64,000 nucleotides of DNA. It comes from Planktomarina sp. Its GTDB lineage: Bacteria > Pseudomonadota > Alphaproteobacteria > Rhodobacterales > Rhodobacteraceae. The position numbers and the translations under genes were made by a program. The stretch covers positions 1-64,000 of the forward strand of contig JADHLF010000004.1 in the NCBI GenBank assembly GCA_016780825.1, given 5' to 3'. Below are positions 43,892 through 54,326 of the stretch, in pieces. Below the pieces are notes generated by a model, which ran no database searches, had not been told where the DNA came from, and saw nothing but the letters and a program-made list of their open reading frames with translations. Each line of letters starts with the position of its first letter. Within the stretch, counting starts at the first letter, position 1.

Positions 43892-45286
43892 ATGGCTGAC
43901 AATGCATATGATGTGATCGTGATTGGAGCGGGGCCTGGGGGCTATGTTGCGGCAATTCGTGCAGCACAGTTGGGTTTGAAAACCATTGTGGTCGAACGCG
44001 AGCATATGGGGGGCATTTGTCTCAACTGGGGCTGCATTCCGACGAAGGCAATGCTGCGCTCCTCTGAGGTGTATCATTTGATGCAACGGGCCCGCGAATT
44101 CGGTTTGTCTGCACAGGGAATCGACTATGATCTGGATGCCGTTGTGGCTCGGTCTCGAGCCATTGCCAAACAGTTGAACGGCGGCGTGAGCCACCTGCTG
44201 AAAAAGAACAAAGTGACCGCCCTGATGGGGGCGGCAACACTCACGGCTCCCGGCCAGGTCTCGGTTAAAACTGCCAAGGGTGACGAGACCCTATCGGGCA
44301 AGCATATCATTATCGCGACTGGCGCGCGGGCGCGTGAATTGCCCGGGCTGGAGGGGGACGGTGATTTGGTTTGGACCTATAAAACCGCGCTGACCCCGCC
44401 GCGTATGCCGAAAAAACTCTTGGTGATTGGCTCGGGCGCCATTGGTATCGAATTTGCCAATTTTTACAACACACTCGGCGTTTATACCACGGTGGTTGAG
44501 GTGATGGATCGGGTGATGCCCGTGGAAGACGCGGAAATTTCTGCCTTTGCTCAAAAGGCTTTTGAAAAGCAGGGTATGAAAATTCGCACCAAAACCATGG
44601 TAAAACAACTTGATCGCGGTCAAGGCTCTGTCACAGCTCATATTGACCAGAACGGCACAGTGACAACCGAGGTGTTTGACACAGTGATCTCCGCTGTTGG
44701 CATCGTGGGCAATGTGGAGAATCTAGGTCTTGAGGCGCTTGGCGTTGAAGTGGATCGCACCCATATCAAGACTGATGCCTATTGCCGCACGGCGGTGGCG
44801 GGTGTCTATGCCATTGGCGATGTGGCCGGCGCGCCATGGCTTGCCCATAAGGCCAGCCATGAGGGGGTTATGGTCGCGGAGATGATCGCAGGCGGAACGC
44901 CTCATCCGGTCAAGCCGGAAAGCATTGCCGGTTGTACCTATTGCACGCCGCAAGTGGCCAGCGTCGGATATACCGAAGCACAGGCGAAAGAGGCGGGCTA
45001 TGAGCTGCGCATTGGCCGCTTCCCCTTCATCGGCAATGGCAAGGCGATTGCTTTGGGTGAGGCGGAAGGCATGGTTAAGACTGTGTTCGATGCCAAAACA
45101 GGCGAGCTTTTGGGGGCACATATGATTGGCGCAGAAGTTACCGAGCTGATCCAAGGCTATGTGGTTGGGCGGCAGCTGGAAACCACGGAAGAAGATTTGA
45201 TGCAAACCGTCTTCCCGCATCCCACCCTGTCTGAAATGATGCATGAGAGCGTTTTGGACGCTTGGGATCGCGCAATTCATATCTAA
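43892..45286 (+). CDS. lpd: Dihydrolipoyl dehydrogenase, second copy (PDH-type)
   Basis: A 464-residue flavoprotein paralogous to the suc-operon E3. FAD site GAGPGGYVAAIRAAQLG, redox Cys pair in MGGICLNWGCIPTKAML, NAD site VIGSGAIGIEFANFYNTLG, VYAIGDVAGAPWLAHKASHE and the C-terminal base VFPHPTLSEMMHES are all present. Its sequence (ICLNWGCIPTK, WLAHKASHE) resembles E3 of pyruvate dehydrogenase complexes, but no pdh genes are adjacent. GGAG lies 7 bases before the ATG at 43892; a GTG one codon upstream is possible. A perfect palindrome precedes it. Confidence 0.94.
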   Translation: MADNAYDVIVIGAGPGGYVAAIRAAQLGLKTIVVEREHMGGICLNWGCIPTKAMLRSSEVYHLMQRAREFGLSAQGIDYDLDAVVARSRAIAKQLNGGVSHLLKKNKVTALMGAATLTAPGQVSVKTAKGDETLSGKHIIIATGARARELPGLEGDGDLVWTYKTALTPPRMPKKLLVIGSGAIGIEFANFYNTLGVYTTVVEVMDRVMPVEDAEISAFAQKAFEKQGMKIRTKTMVKQLDRGQGSVTAHIDQNGTVTTEVFDTVISAVGIVGNVENLGLEALGVEVDRTHIKTDAYCRTAVAGVYAIGDVAGAPWLAHKASHEGVMVAEMIAGGTPHPVKPESIAGCTYCTPQVASVGYTEAQAKEAGYELRIGRFPFIGNGKAIALGEAEGMVKTVFDAKTGELLGAHMIGAEVTELIQGYVVGRQLETTEEDLMQTVFPHPTLSEMMHESVLDAWDRAIHI

Positions 45287-45446
45287 AATTGGCGAGCCTC
45301 GGGCGCACTGTGCTGCCTCTGGCGCGGGTGTTTGTCAATCCGCGCCCCGGGCGGAATAATTCTCTATGTTCGCTTAAAGTTCTCATTTTTTGATTGGCCC
45401 TGACGCAAGTTAACACTATGTTGTGATCAAAGATCTGGGGTTAAAA

Positions 45447-48299
45447 ATGGTTGAGCTAAAACATATTGAAGTGCGCGGTGCGCGTGAGCATAATCTCAAG
45501 AATATAGATGTTGATATTCCCCGCGATCAGTTGGTGGTGATAACCGGGCTGTCGGGTTCGGGAAAATCATCTTTGGCCTTTGACACTATCTATGCGGAGG
45601 GGCAGCGCCGCTACGTTGAAAGCCTCTCTGCCTATGCGCGGCAATTTCTTGATATGATGGAAAAACCTGATGTTGATCACATCAGCGGGTTGAGCCCGGC
45701 CATCTCGATTGAGCAAAAAACCACCTCCAAAAATCCTCGCTCCACAGTGGGCACGGTGACGGAAATTTATGACTATATGCGGCTGCTCTTTGCGCGGGTT
45801 GGCACGCCTTTTTCTCCTGAAACGGGATTGCCGATTGAAGCCCAGCAAGTGCAAGATATGGTCGATCGGGTCATGGCGATGGAGGAGGGCACGCGCGGCT
45901 ATTTGCTGGCGCCCATCGTGCGCGACCGAAAGGGCGAGTATCGCAAAGAATTCGCCGAGCTGCGCAAACAAGGCTTTCAACGTGTCAAAGTGGATGGTGC
46001 ATTTTATGATTTGGACGAGCCGCCCACGCTCGACAAAAAATTTCGCCATGACATTGACGTGGTCGTCGACCGGATTGTGGTGCGTGAAGGGGTCGAAACC
46101 CGTCTGGCCGATAGTTTTCGTACAGCCTTAGATTTGGCCGATGGCATTACCATTCTTGAAACCGCCCCGAGTGAGGGCGATCCGGAGCGCCACACGTTCA
46201 GCGAAAAATTCGCCTGTCCCGTATCGGGCTTTACCATCCCTGAAATTGAGCCGCGTCTGTTCTCCTTCAACGCGCCCTTTGGCGCCTGTCCGCAATGCGA
46301 CGGGTTGGGGGTTGAATTGTTCTTTGATGAGCGCCTCGTGGTGCCCGATCAAACCCTGAAAATTTCCGATGGCGCCTTGGCGCCCTGGCGCAAAGGCAAG
46401 TCGCCCTACTTTATTCAAACCATAGACTCCATTGCCAAACATTACGACTTCAAGCCCTCTGCCAAATGGAAAGACCTGCCGGAGAAGGTGCAAAAGGTAT
46501 TTCTTTATGGATCTGGTAAGGAAGAAATTCTGTTTCGTTATGACGAGGCGGGGCGGGTGTATCAGGTGACCCGCAGTTTTGAAGGCGTTATCCCCAATAT
46601 GGAGCGCCGATACCGTGAGACAGACAGCAATTGGATCCGTGAAGAATTTGAGCGCTATCAAAACAACCGCTCTTGCGGCACTTGCGGCGGGTATCGTCTG
46701 CGCGCAGAGGCATTGGCTGTGAAAATTGCCGGCCTGCACGCCGGGCAAGTGGTGCAAATGTCCATCAAAGAGGCCTTTGACTGGTGCAAATCCGTACCAG
46801 ACCAGCTGAGCACACAAAAGCTGGCCATTGCCGGGCCCATTTTGAAGGAAATTCGCGAAAGGCTTGGGTTCCTCAATAATGTCGGGCTAGAATATCTCAC
46901 TTTGGCGCGCAATTCGGGCACGCTATCGGGTGGAGAAAGCCAACGGATTCGCCTTGCCAGTCAGATCGGCTCTGGGCTGCAGGGCGTCCTCTATGTGCTG
47001 GATGAGCCAAGCATTGGCCTGCATCAACGCGACAATGACCGACTTTTGACCACCCTTAAAAAACTTCGTGATCAAGGCAATACGGTCATTGTGGTTGAGC
47101 ATGATGAAGAGGCCATCCGCGAGGCCGATTATGTGTTCGACATTGGCCCCGGCGCAGGTGTGCATGGCGGGCAGGTGGTGGCCAAAGGCACGCCGGAAGA
47201 GATTATAGCCAATGCGGCCTCTGTCACCGGGGATTATCTCTCTGGGCGCCGGCGCATTGAAATTCCAAGCACACGCCGGTCGGGCAACAAAAAGAAAGTC
47301 ACTGTGCACAAGGCGACGGGGAATAATCTGCGAAATATTACGGTCGACTTTCCCCTAGGGAAGTTTGTTTGCGTGACGGGCGTTTCGGGGGGGGGCAAGT
47401 CCACCCTGACCATTGAGACCCTGTTTAAAACCGCCTCGATGAACCTAAATGGTGCGCGGCAAACACCGGCGCCATGTGAGACGGTTGCCGGTTTGGAGCA
47501 TCTCGACAAAGTGATCGATATTGATCAGCGCCCCATTGGCCGCACGCCGCGCTCCAATCCGGCGACCTATACGGGCGCATTCACATCGATCCGCGATTGG
47601 TTCGCTGGCCTGCCCGAGGCGAAGGCGCGCGGCTATAAACCGGGGCGTTTCTCCTTTAATGTCAAAGGCGGCCGTTGCGAGGCTTGTCAGGGCGATGGTG
47701 TGATCAAAATTGAAATGCACTTTCTGCCAGATGTCTATGTCGAATGTGAGACCTGCAAGGGCGCACGCTACAATCGCGAGACCCTAGAGGTAAAGTTCAA
47801 AGGGCAATCCATTGCGGATGTGCTGGATATGACCGTTGAGGTGGCGCAGGAGTTCTTTAAGGCTGTGCCCTCCATCCGTGAGAAGATGGATGCGCTCATG
47901 CGGGTGGGGCTGGGGTATATCAAAGTGGGCCAGCAGGCGACAACGTTATCGGGCGGCGAGGCGCAACGGGTGAAGCTGTCAAAAGAGCTGTCCAAGCGCA
48001 GCACGGGCCGAACCCTGTATATTCTGGATGAACCGACAACGGGCCTGCATTTTGAAGATGTGCGGAAATTGCTCGAAGTGCTGCATGAGCTGGTGGATCA
48101 GGGAAATTCCGTCATTGTGATTGAACACAACTTGGATGTGGTGAAAACCGCCGATCACATTATTGACATTGGCCCCGAGGGAGGGGACGGCGGTGGGCAG
48201 GTGGTGGCCATCGGAACGCCAGAGCAGGTCGCGAAAGTCCCGCAAAGCCACACGGGGCGCTATCTCAAGCAGATGCTTGCGGCGCAAAAGGCGCATTAG
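45447..48299 (+). CDS. uvrA: Excinuclease ABC subunit A
   Basis: A 950-residue DNA damage sensor with two ABC ATPase modules: Walker [10 protein letters not shown] (about 35) and GVSGGGKST (about 645), signatures [16 protein letters not shown] and [16 protein letters not shown], and Walker [17 protein letters not shown] and [16 protein letters not shown]. The C-terminal zinc module [17 protein letters not shown] with CETCKG is complete. In the first zinc module FACPVSGF has Ser where E. coli UvrA has Cys, leaving CPQCDG downstream. ATG at 45447 is chosen; a GTG at 45423 would add 8 residues. Its stop overlaps that of the convergent PrpD-family gene. Confidence 0.97.
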   Translation: MVELKHIEVRGAREHNLKNIDVDIPRDQLVVITGLSGSGKSSLAFDTIYAEGQRRYVESLSAYARQFLDMMEKPDVDHISGLSPAISIEQKTTSKNPRSTVGTVTEIYDYMRLLFARVGTPFSPETGLPIEAQQVQDMVDRVMAMEEGTRGYLLAPIVRDRKGEYRKEFAELRKQGFQRVKVDGAFYDLDEPPTLDKKFRHDIDVVVDRIVVREGVETRLADSFRTALDLADGITILETAPSEGDPERHTFSEKFACPVSGFTIPEIEPRLFSFNAPFGACPQCDGLGVELFFDERLVVPDQTLKISDGALAPWRKGKSPYFIQTIDSIAKHYDFKPSAKWKDLPEKVQKVFLYGSGKEEILFRYDEAGRVYQVTRSFEGVIPNMERRYRETDSNWIREEFERYQNNRSCGTCGGYRLRAEALAVKIAGLHAGQVVQMSIKEAFDWCKSVPDQLSTQKLAIAGPILKEIRERLGFLNNVGLEYLTLARNSGTLSGGESQRIRLASQIGSGLQGVLYVLDEPSIGLHQRDNDRLLTTLKKLRDQGNTVIVVEHDEEAIREADYVFDIGPGAGVHGGQVVAKGTPEEIIANAASVTGDYLSGRRRIEIPSTRRSGNKKKVTVHKATGNNLRNITVDFPLGKFVCVTGVSGGGKSTLTIETLFKTASMNLNGARQTPAPCETVAGLEHLDKVIDIDQRPIGRTPRSNPATYTGAFTSIRDWFAGLPEAKARGYKPGRFSFNVKGGRCEACQGDGVIKIEMHFLPDVYVECETCKGARYNRETLEVKFKGQSIADVLDMTVEVAQEFFKAVPSIREKMDALMRVGLGYIKVGQQATTLSGGEAQRVKLSKELSKRSTGRTLYILDEPTTGLHFEDVRKLLEVLHELVDQGNSVIVIEHNLDVVKTADHIIDIGPEGGDGGGQVVAIGTPEQVAKVPQSHTGRYLKQMLAAQKAH

Positions 48300-49621
48300 A
48301 TCTGGGGTTTGTTCAGAACCAATTCAAGCAAAGACTGAAGCCCCGGCGCATCCAGTTGGTCAAAATTCGCGCAGAGATTTTCAAGGATCTCAGCATTTTG
48401 CCGCCCCAAGATCGGATCTGCCAATAGGTGGAATTTTTGGGAAATTTCCACATCTGTTAGGGGCATATCACCATCGCCGCGCGGGCTTTGCGGCGGGCTT
48501 TGGTAGATGCGCCCATCGCGCAGGCGCAGACTCACCTGGGCCCAGCGTTTTCCTTCGCTGATTTGGGTTAAATGGGGATCATCAATCAATTGCGTCGCGG
48601 TGCTTATGCGCAAGATTTCGGGATCTTGCAGCGTCTCGGCGGCCAATTCCGCCGGTCCAATTTGCCCGCGCACAATCATGCAGGCCACAGGAAAGGCTAT
48701 TGAATAGGCAAATTCATCGGCCGTTTTGGGGCGATGTCCGGCCAAGCGCGTGGCATTGTGGAAGGTTTTGATTTCCACAGAGCTGATTTGCTCATGGGCA
48801 ATCTCATGCTTGGCCATGAGGTCGGCCGCGGCATCAATGCTGGGGTGAGCCCAGCGGCAACACGGATAGGGCTTGTAATGGGTGTCACTCACCAATTTCC
48901 AGGTCTCGCCCAGACCTTGCCAATGTGGCCCCTCACAGGTGAGTGCCGGTGCGCCAGTGAAGCCGTTGAGCGCCAAAAATCCCGCCGTGATTCCCGAGGG
49001 CGCGCCCCAGCCAACCCCGTCGCGCACCATAGTGGGATGATCGATGCAGCGCATCATTTGGCTGCGTGGACCATGATATTCGCCGATCCCTGCGGCCTCA
49101 TGGATCTGCATGGGATTGCAGCCAATCACCCGCGCGGTCATCGCCGCGACCCCAACCGCAGTCCAGGCGCCCGAGGTGTGGTAGTCGGCGCAGATGTCAT
49201 GCTGCGTCAGCCCGGCCCGGTAGGAGATCTCATAGGCCAATGCCAAATAGGTGGCGAAATCCTGCCCTGTCATACTGCGCTCATCGGCCAGAGCCAAAAG
49301 CGCTGGAAAGATTGCAGATCCCGCATGACCTTTGCAAGGGGAGGTGCCATCATGGGCGTCGATGCTGTCAATGGTCATAGCGCCGGCCATGGCGGCGCCA
49401 GCGAGGCTTGCCAAATTTCCATCAAAAAGGCAGCGCGCGGCAGATGCGGAGGTGGCGCCAAACATCATTCTTGCGGTCTTTGTGCCAATCCTTGCCATCT
49501 CAGTCTGCGATCCAATGGCCGCGACCCCGAGGCTGTCGAGCAGCGAGCGCCGCAAGACTTTCAGCACATCCTCAGGCAGCGCCTTATAGGATAGGCCGGC
49601 GGCAAAGTCTTGCATCAACAT
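48296..49621 (-). CDS. MmgE/PrpD family protein
   Basis: A 441-residue protein of the MmgE/PrpD (2-methylcitrate dehydratase/cis-aconitate decarboxylase) fold. Family parts are [90 protein letters not shown] and [20 protein letters not shown]. Catalytic assignment to 2-methylcitrate is not certain, since other members act on different acids. GGAG precedes the ATG and only 9 bases separate it from mmsB, so it is the last gene of the valine operon, which yields propionyl-CoA; no prpB or prpC is seen. Confidence 0.88.
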   Translation of the reverse strand: MLMQDFAAGLSYKALPEDVLKVLRRSLLDSLGVAAIGSQTEMARIGTKTARMMFGATSASAARCLFDGNLASLAGAAMAGAMTIDSIDAHDGTSPCKGHAGSAIFPALLALADERSMTGQDFATYLALAYEISYRAGLTQHDICADYHTSGAWTAVGVAAMTARVIGCNPMQIHEAAGIGEYHGPRSQMMRCIDHPTMVRDGVGWGAPSGITAGFLALNGFTGAPALTCEGPHWQGLGETWKLVSDTHYKPYPCCRWAHPSIDAAADLMAKHEIAHEQISSVEIKTFHNATRLAGHRPKTADEFAYSIAFPVACMIVRGQIGPAELAAETLQDPEILRISTATQLIDDPHLTQISEGKRWAQVSLRLRDGRIYQSPPQSPRGDGDMPLTDVEISQKFHLLADPILGRQNAEILENLCANFDQLDAPGLQSLLELVLNKPQI

Positions 49622-49630
49622 ATCTATCTC

Positions 49631-50503
49631 CTAGGAGCGTCTGCGGCCCTCGAATCGTGGCAGCATGGCGGAAAAATCTCGTCCGCTACCATCTTCCTGT
49701 TCGACAAAGATTTTGTAAAGTTCTGTCGCCGCCGCACCCATGGGCGTGTCGGCATCCACATCTTGCGCAGCCTGTTGGGACAGGCGCAGATCTTTGAGCA
49801 TGAGATCTGCGGCAAAGCCCGGCGCATATCCATTATCAGCAGGGCTCTGCGGCCCGATGCCGGGCGCTGGACAATAGGCATTCATCGACCAGCTGTAGCC
49901 CGAAGAGGTGCTGACCACGTCAAACATGGCTTGTCGGTCCAGCCCAAGTTTATCGGCCAGGGCGAAGGCTTCGCAGGTGCCAATCATCGTGATGCCCAAA
50001 ATCATATTGTTGCAAATTTTTGCCGCCTGCCCATTTCCAGCGCCACCGCAATGCACCGCCGTGCGCCCCATGATCTCAAACAGGGGGGATAGGGCCGCGA
50101 AGCTCTCGGCCGATCCGCCGACCATAAAGGTCAAAGTGCCAGCCTCGGCGCCGCCCACGCCGCCAGAAACCGGGGCATCAAGGAAGTTGATCCCTTGGGA
50201 CTCGGCGAGGCGCGCAATTTGGCGGGCTGTGGCCACGTCGATGGTTGAACAATCAAGCAAGACGGTGCCTTTGTCCATAACAGGCAGGGCTTGCTCGGCG
50301 ACCGATTGGGCGATTTGCCCATTGGGCAGCATGGTGATGACCACATCGGCGCCGGTTGCAGCCGCCTCAGCGCTTTGTGCGATGGCCACGCCCTCTGCTG
50401 TGGTGCCTGCCGGGTCATATCCTGAGACCCGATGGCCCGCAGCGGCCAGATTTTTGGCCATAGGTGCGCCCATGTTTCCAAGTCCGATAAATCCGATGTT
50501 CAT
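49631..50503 (-). CDS. mmsB: 3-hydroxyisobutyrate dehydrogenase
   Basis: A 290-residue beta-hydroxyacid dehydrogenase that oxidises 3-hydroxyisobutyrate to methylmalonate semialdehyde in valine breakdown. It begins MNIGFIGLGNMGAPMAKNLA with the NAD-binding GxGxxG, has the substrate motif DAPVSGGVGGAEAGTLTFMV (about 115-135), the catalytic Lys region GNGQAAKICNNMILGITMIG and SGYSWSMNAYCPAPGIGP. The start directly abuts the hydrolase gene (1 base gap) and agrees with the family N-terminus. Confidence 0.95.
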   Translation of the reverse strand: MNIGFIGLGNMGAPMAKNLAAAGHRVSGYDPAGTTAEGVAIAQSAEAAATGADVVITMLPNGQIAQSVAEQALPVMDKGTVLLDCSTIDVATARQIARLAESQGINFLDAPVSGGVGGAEAGTLTFMVGGSAESFAALSPLFEIMGRTAVHCGGAGNGQAAKICNNMILGITMIGTCEAFALADKLGLDRQAMFDVVSTSSGYSWSMNAYCPAPGIGPQSPADNGYAPGFAADLMLKDLRLSQQAAQDVDADTPMGAAATELYKIFVEQEDGSGRDFSAMLPRFEGRRRS

Positions 50504-50504
50504 T

Positions 50505-51542
50505 TTAATTCTCCGTGAGATCAAGGGAATGGGGTCCCAATGGGCGTAACATGGCGCTGGCGGCCGGTAGGAGCGGGTCCGTCATCGCGTGCCGCCATTT
50601 TGGGGATTTGTCTTTGTCGATCACCATGGCGCGGATGCCCTCGATGAAATCACCCTGTTCTGCCGCTCGGTAGGTGAAGCGATATTCCATGCCCAAGGCC
50701 AATACGATATCATCCAACCCGCGCACGCGGTGGATCAATTCAATAGTCGCGGCCATGGCCAGCGGACTGGAGCGGGCCAGTTTCTTTAGGCAGGCCTCGG
50801 AAAATTCGCCGCCAGTGTGCTTGAGATTGTTGACGATATCGCCAAAATAGTCTCCGCGGAAAAACGCGTTCACGGGCTGCTCAATCTCCAACAGAGGGGC
50901 AGGGCCCGCAGGGCGGGCGGCCTTGGCAATCGCTGAAACATCGCCTGTGTCACAGAGGGTTTGGATCAATTCGGGCCAATCATCTTGCGGAACAAAATGA
51001 TCGGCAAAGCCGGCAAAAATGGCATCTGCCGGTCCCATACGACTGGCCGTTGTGCCGAGATATTCACCAAAGCGCCCGGGTGCACGGGCCAAAAGTAAGG
51101 AGCCGCCCACATCCGGCACAAGGCCAATGCCACATTCTGGCATGGCAATTTGACTGGATTCGCAGACAATTCTATGCGGCAGGTGGCAGCCCAGCCCCAC
51201 GCCACCGCCCATCGTGAACCCGTGTAAAAAGCTGATGATCGGCTTAGGGCTGGTCGCAAGTTTCGCGTTGAGGCGGTATTCATCGGTCCAAAATTGCCGG
51301 CCATAATCAAAATCGCCCGCAATGGCGGCCTTATACATGGCGGTTATATCGCCGCCAGCGCAAAACGCCCGCTCACCGGCACCTTCAAAAAGGATCACGT
51401 CAACCTCTGGATCGGCTTCCCACTGTCCAAGGTAGCTTTCAATTTGCAGGCACATCTCATAGGTCAAAGCGTTCAGGGCGCTGGGGCGGTTCAATGTGAA
51501 CCGTCCGGCTTTACCCTCTTTACGCGCGATAAGATCGCTCAT
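50505..51542 (-). CDS. 3-hydroxyisobutyryl-CoA hydrolase (enoyl-CoA hydratase family)
   Basis: A 345-residue crotonase-fold enzyme. GAGERAFCAGGDITAMYKAA (about 55-74) forms the oxyanion hole region, FLHGFTMGGGVGLGCHLPHR follows, and MPECGIGLVPDVGGSLLLAR carries the catalytic acids seen in HIBYL-CoA hydrolases. The long C-terminal part (SACLKKLARSSPLAMAATIE-like stretch; RDMYEF-like EGIRAMVIDKDKSPKW) is the HIBCH type, longer than ordinary hydratases. It produces free 3-hydroxyisobutyrate for MmsB. Its ATG overlaps the acyl-CoA dehydrogenase stop by 4 bases. Confidence 0.93.
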   Translation of the reverse strand: MSDLIARKEGKAGRFTLNRPSALNALTYEMCLQIESYLGQWEADPEVDVILFEGAGERAFCAGGDITAMYKAAIAGDFDYGRQFWTDEYRLNAKLATSPKPIISFLHGFTMGGGVGLGCHLPHRIVCESSQIAMPECGIGLVPDVGGSLLLARAPGRFGEYLGTTASRMGPADAIFAGFADHFVPQDDWPELIQTLCDTGDVSAIAKAARPAGPAPLLEIEQPVNAFFRGDYFGDIVNNLKHTGGEFSEACLKKLARSSPLAMAATIELIHRVRGLDDIVLALGMEYRFTYRAAEQGDFIEGIRAMVIDKDKSPKWRHAMTDPLLPAASAMLRPLGPHSLDLTEN

Positions 51543-52675
51543 GCGCGCAATCCTCGTGCGACGATCATACGCATGATTTCATTGGTGCCTTCTAAGATTT
51601 GATGCACTCTGAGATCGCGCACGGTTTTTTCAATGCCGTAATCGGCCAAATAGCCATAGCCGCCATGCAGTTGCAGGCAGTCATTGGCCACTTTGCTGCC
51701 CATATCTGTCACCAGCTTTTTTGCCATGGCGCAGAAATGCGTCGCATCTGGCGCGCCATTGTCCAGCTTCCAAGCGGCTTGCCGCAGAAATATGCGCCCC
51801 GATTGCAGCTCAATTTCCATATCTGCGAGACGAAATTGCAGGGCTTGAAATTGATCAATCGATTTTCCAAAGGCTTTGCGCTCGGCCATATAGGATCGGG
51901 TCGCGTCAAAGGCCTGTTGCGCAGCGCCCAAAGAACAAGCCGCGATATTGAGCCGCCCGCCGTCCAGCCCAGCCATGGCATAGGAAAACCCGAGGCCTTC
52001 CTCGCCCAGGAGATTTTCTATCGGTGTCTTGCAACCATCCAGCTGAACCTGCCGGGTCGGCTGCGCGCGCCAGCCCATTTTATCTTCCAACCCGCCGAAG
52101 GACAGCCCCTCGGCGCCATCTTCTACGATTAAGGCGGTGATGCCCTTTGGGCTGTCATCGCCGGTACGGGCCATCACAATATAGGCGTCCGAATAGCCGC
52201 CACCGGAGATAAAGGCCTTGGTGCCTGTGAGGGTGAAATCCGTGTTGCTTTTGAGCGCCCTTGTCTTCAATGCCGCCGCGTCAGACCCTGAGCCCGGCTC
52301 GGTGAGGCAGTAGGAGAAGAATGTCTCCATACTCAAGGCGCGAGGAAGATATTTGTCTCGCAGGGGTTGAGAGCCGAATTTGTCAATCATCGCCGCGCAC
52401 ATATTGTGGATTGACAGAAAGGCGGCCACCGTCGGGCAGGCCATAGAGAGCGCTTCAAACACCAAAGTGGCATCAAGCCGGCTTAGGCCCGCTCCGCCGC
52501 TTTCTTCGCGCACATATAGCCCGCCAAAGCCCAATTCCGCCAATTTGGGCCAAAGGCTTTTGGGAATTTCGCCTGCCACTTCCCATTCCCTGGCGAAAGG
52601 CGCGATATGGGTGGCCCCAAAATCGCGGGCCATATCAAAAATTGCGGTTTGTTCTTCGGAAAGGGCAAAATCCAT
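51539..52675 (-). CDS. Isobutyryl-CoA dehydrogenase-type acyl-CoA dehydrogenase
   Basis: A 378-residue FAD enzyme starting MDFALSEEQTAIFDMARDFG. It has SYCLTEPGSGSDAAALKTRA and FISGGGYSDAYIVMARTGDD in the middle barrel, and the catalytic Glu in VHQILEGTNEIMRMIVARGL at the C-terminus. Operon context (mmsA upstream, HIBYL-CoA hydrolase and mmsB downstream) indicates isobutyryl-CoA to methacrylyl-CoA in valine breakdown. A 134-base spacer with a GC-rich hairpin separates it from mmsA. The ATG at 52675 matches the family N-terminus. Confidence 0.92.
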   Translation of the reverse strand: MDFALSEEQTAIFDMARDFGATHIAPFAREWEVAGEIPKSLWPKLAELGFGGLYVREESGGAGLSRLDATLVFEALSMACPTVAAFLSIHNMCAAMIDKFGSQPLRDKYLPRALSMETFFSYCLTEPGSGSDAAALKTRALKSNTDFTLTGTKAFISGGGYSDAYIVMARTGDDSPKGITALIVEDGAEGLSFGGLEDKMGWRAQPTRQVQLDGCKTPIENLLGEEGLGFSYAMAGLDGGRLNIAACSLGAAQQAFDATRSYMAERKAFGKSIDQFQALQFRLADMEIELQSGRIFLRQAAWKLDNGAPDATHFCAMAKKLVTDMGSKVANDCLQLHGGYGYLADYGIEKTVRDLRVHQILEGTNEIMRMIVARGLRA

Positions 52676-52769
52676 GAGACAGCTCCTGTCATTGCATTGC
52701 CGCAAGTGAAGCAAATCCCAAGCCAGGAATCCAGCTTCTATTTTGAAGGCCGAGCCTGCGGATGGTTGC

Positions 52770-52801
52770 GCGCGCCGGGCCCCTTATGAGCACCGGCGCG
52801 C
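52770..52801 (-). other. GC-rich hairpin between mmsA and acyl-CoA dehydrogenase genes
   Basis: GCGCGCCGG (52770-52778) and CCGGCGCGC (52793-52801) form a perfect 9-bp stem with a 14-base loop, 8 bases after the mmsA stop. Without a T-run it may be an mRNA stabiliser or partial terminator that lets mmsA be expressed more strongly than the distal genes. Confidence 0.5.
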
Positions 52802-52809
52802 CGCGTGAT

Positions 52810-54309
52810 TTATTCCATCACGGGAATAGAGAACTCGCCGCCTTCTTTGGTGCCCGAAGGCCAGCGCGAGGTCACGGTTTTGGTGCGTGTGTAGAATTTG
52901 AACGCATCTGGGCCGTGCTGGTTCAAATCGCCGAAGACCGATTTTTTCCAGCCCCCAAAGGTGTGATAGGCCAAAGGCACCGGGATCGGCACATTGATGC
53001 CCACCATGCCGACATTGACCCGATTGGCAAAATCACGAGCGGTATCGCCATCGCGGGTGAAGATCGCTGTGCCATTGCCATATTCATGATCCATGGCCAG
53101 CCCCAGCGCTTCTTCATAGGTCTCTGCCCGAACGGTGGACAAAACAGGGCCAAAGATTTCGTATTTGTAGATGTCCATATCCTTGGTCACATGGTCGAAC
53201 AAATGAGCGCCAATAAAGAAGCCATCCTCGTAACCTTGTAGGTTGAAATCACGTCCATCCACCACGAGTTTTGCGCCTTGATCGATGCCGGTTTGGACCA
53301 AACGTTCGATATTTGCCTTGGCTGCTGCGGTGACAACCGGGCCATAATCTACATCATCGCCCGCCGTGTAGGGACCCACTTTCAGCGCCTCAACCCGGGG
53401 GATCAATTTCTCCATCAGGCGATCTGCTGTGTCTTCCCCTACGGGAACGGCAACAGAAATAGCCATGCACCGCTCACCGGCGGCGCCGTAACCCGCCCCC
53501 ATAAGTGCATCTGCCGCTTGATCCATATCCGCATCTGGCATGATGATCATATGGTTTTTGGCACCGCCAAAACACTGCACCCTTTTGCCGTTGGCGCAAC
53601 CGGTCGCATAGATATATTCCGCGATTGGGGTCGAGCCCACAAAGCCGATCGATTGAATGACATCGTGATGCAAGATCGCGTCAACCGTTTCCTTATCGCC
53701 GTTCACAACTTGCAAAATGCCCTTGGGCAGGCCGGCTTCTTCGAGCAATTCGGCCAACATCAATGGCACAGAAGGGTCGCGCTCAGAGGGTTTCAGGATA
53801 AAGGCGTTGCCGCAGGCAATGGCGGGCGCAAACATCCACATGGGAATCATGGCTGGGAAATTGAATGGGGTGATGCCAGCAGTGACACCGAGGGCCTGAC
53901 GCATGGAGTACATATCAATGCCGGGACCGGCGCTGTCGGTGAATTCACCTTTCAACAATTGCGGTGCCCCGATGCAATATTCCACAACCTCCAAGCCGCG
54001 GATCACGTCGCCTTTGGCATCTGGCAAGGTTTTGCCATGCTCGCGGCTCAAAGCCTCAGCCAATTTGTCCATATCGCGGTTCAAAAGATCTACAAATTTC
54101 ATCAATACCCGCGCGCGGCGCTGGGGATTGACGGCGGCCCAAGCGGGCTGGGCGGCGGCGGCATGGGCCACGGCCTGATCCAGCTCTGCGCCATTGGCCA
54201 GCGGGACTTTGGCTTGAACCTCGCCCGTGGCGGGGTTGTAAACATCGGCAAAACGTCCAGAGGTGCCTTTGACATGGGCGCCATTGATATAGTGGGTTAA
54301 CTCTTGCAT
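52810..54309 (-). CDS. mmsA: CoA-acylating methylmalonate-semialdehyde dehydrogenase
   Basis: A 499-residue aldehyde dehydrogenase that converts methylmalonate semialdehyde to propionyl-CoA. It starts [40 protein letters not shown] and [20 protein letters not shown] are typical of MMSDH; the catalytic Cys is in [17 protein letters not shown] (about 285); [20 protein letters not shown]-like [20 protein letters not shown] lies near 450. It is the first gene of the valine operon and divergent from a LysR regulator, with a perfect inverted repeat in between. Confidence 0.96.
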   Translation of the reverse strand: [499 protein letters not shown]

Positions 54310-54326
54310 GGGGGTCTCCTTGTTTC

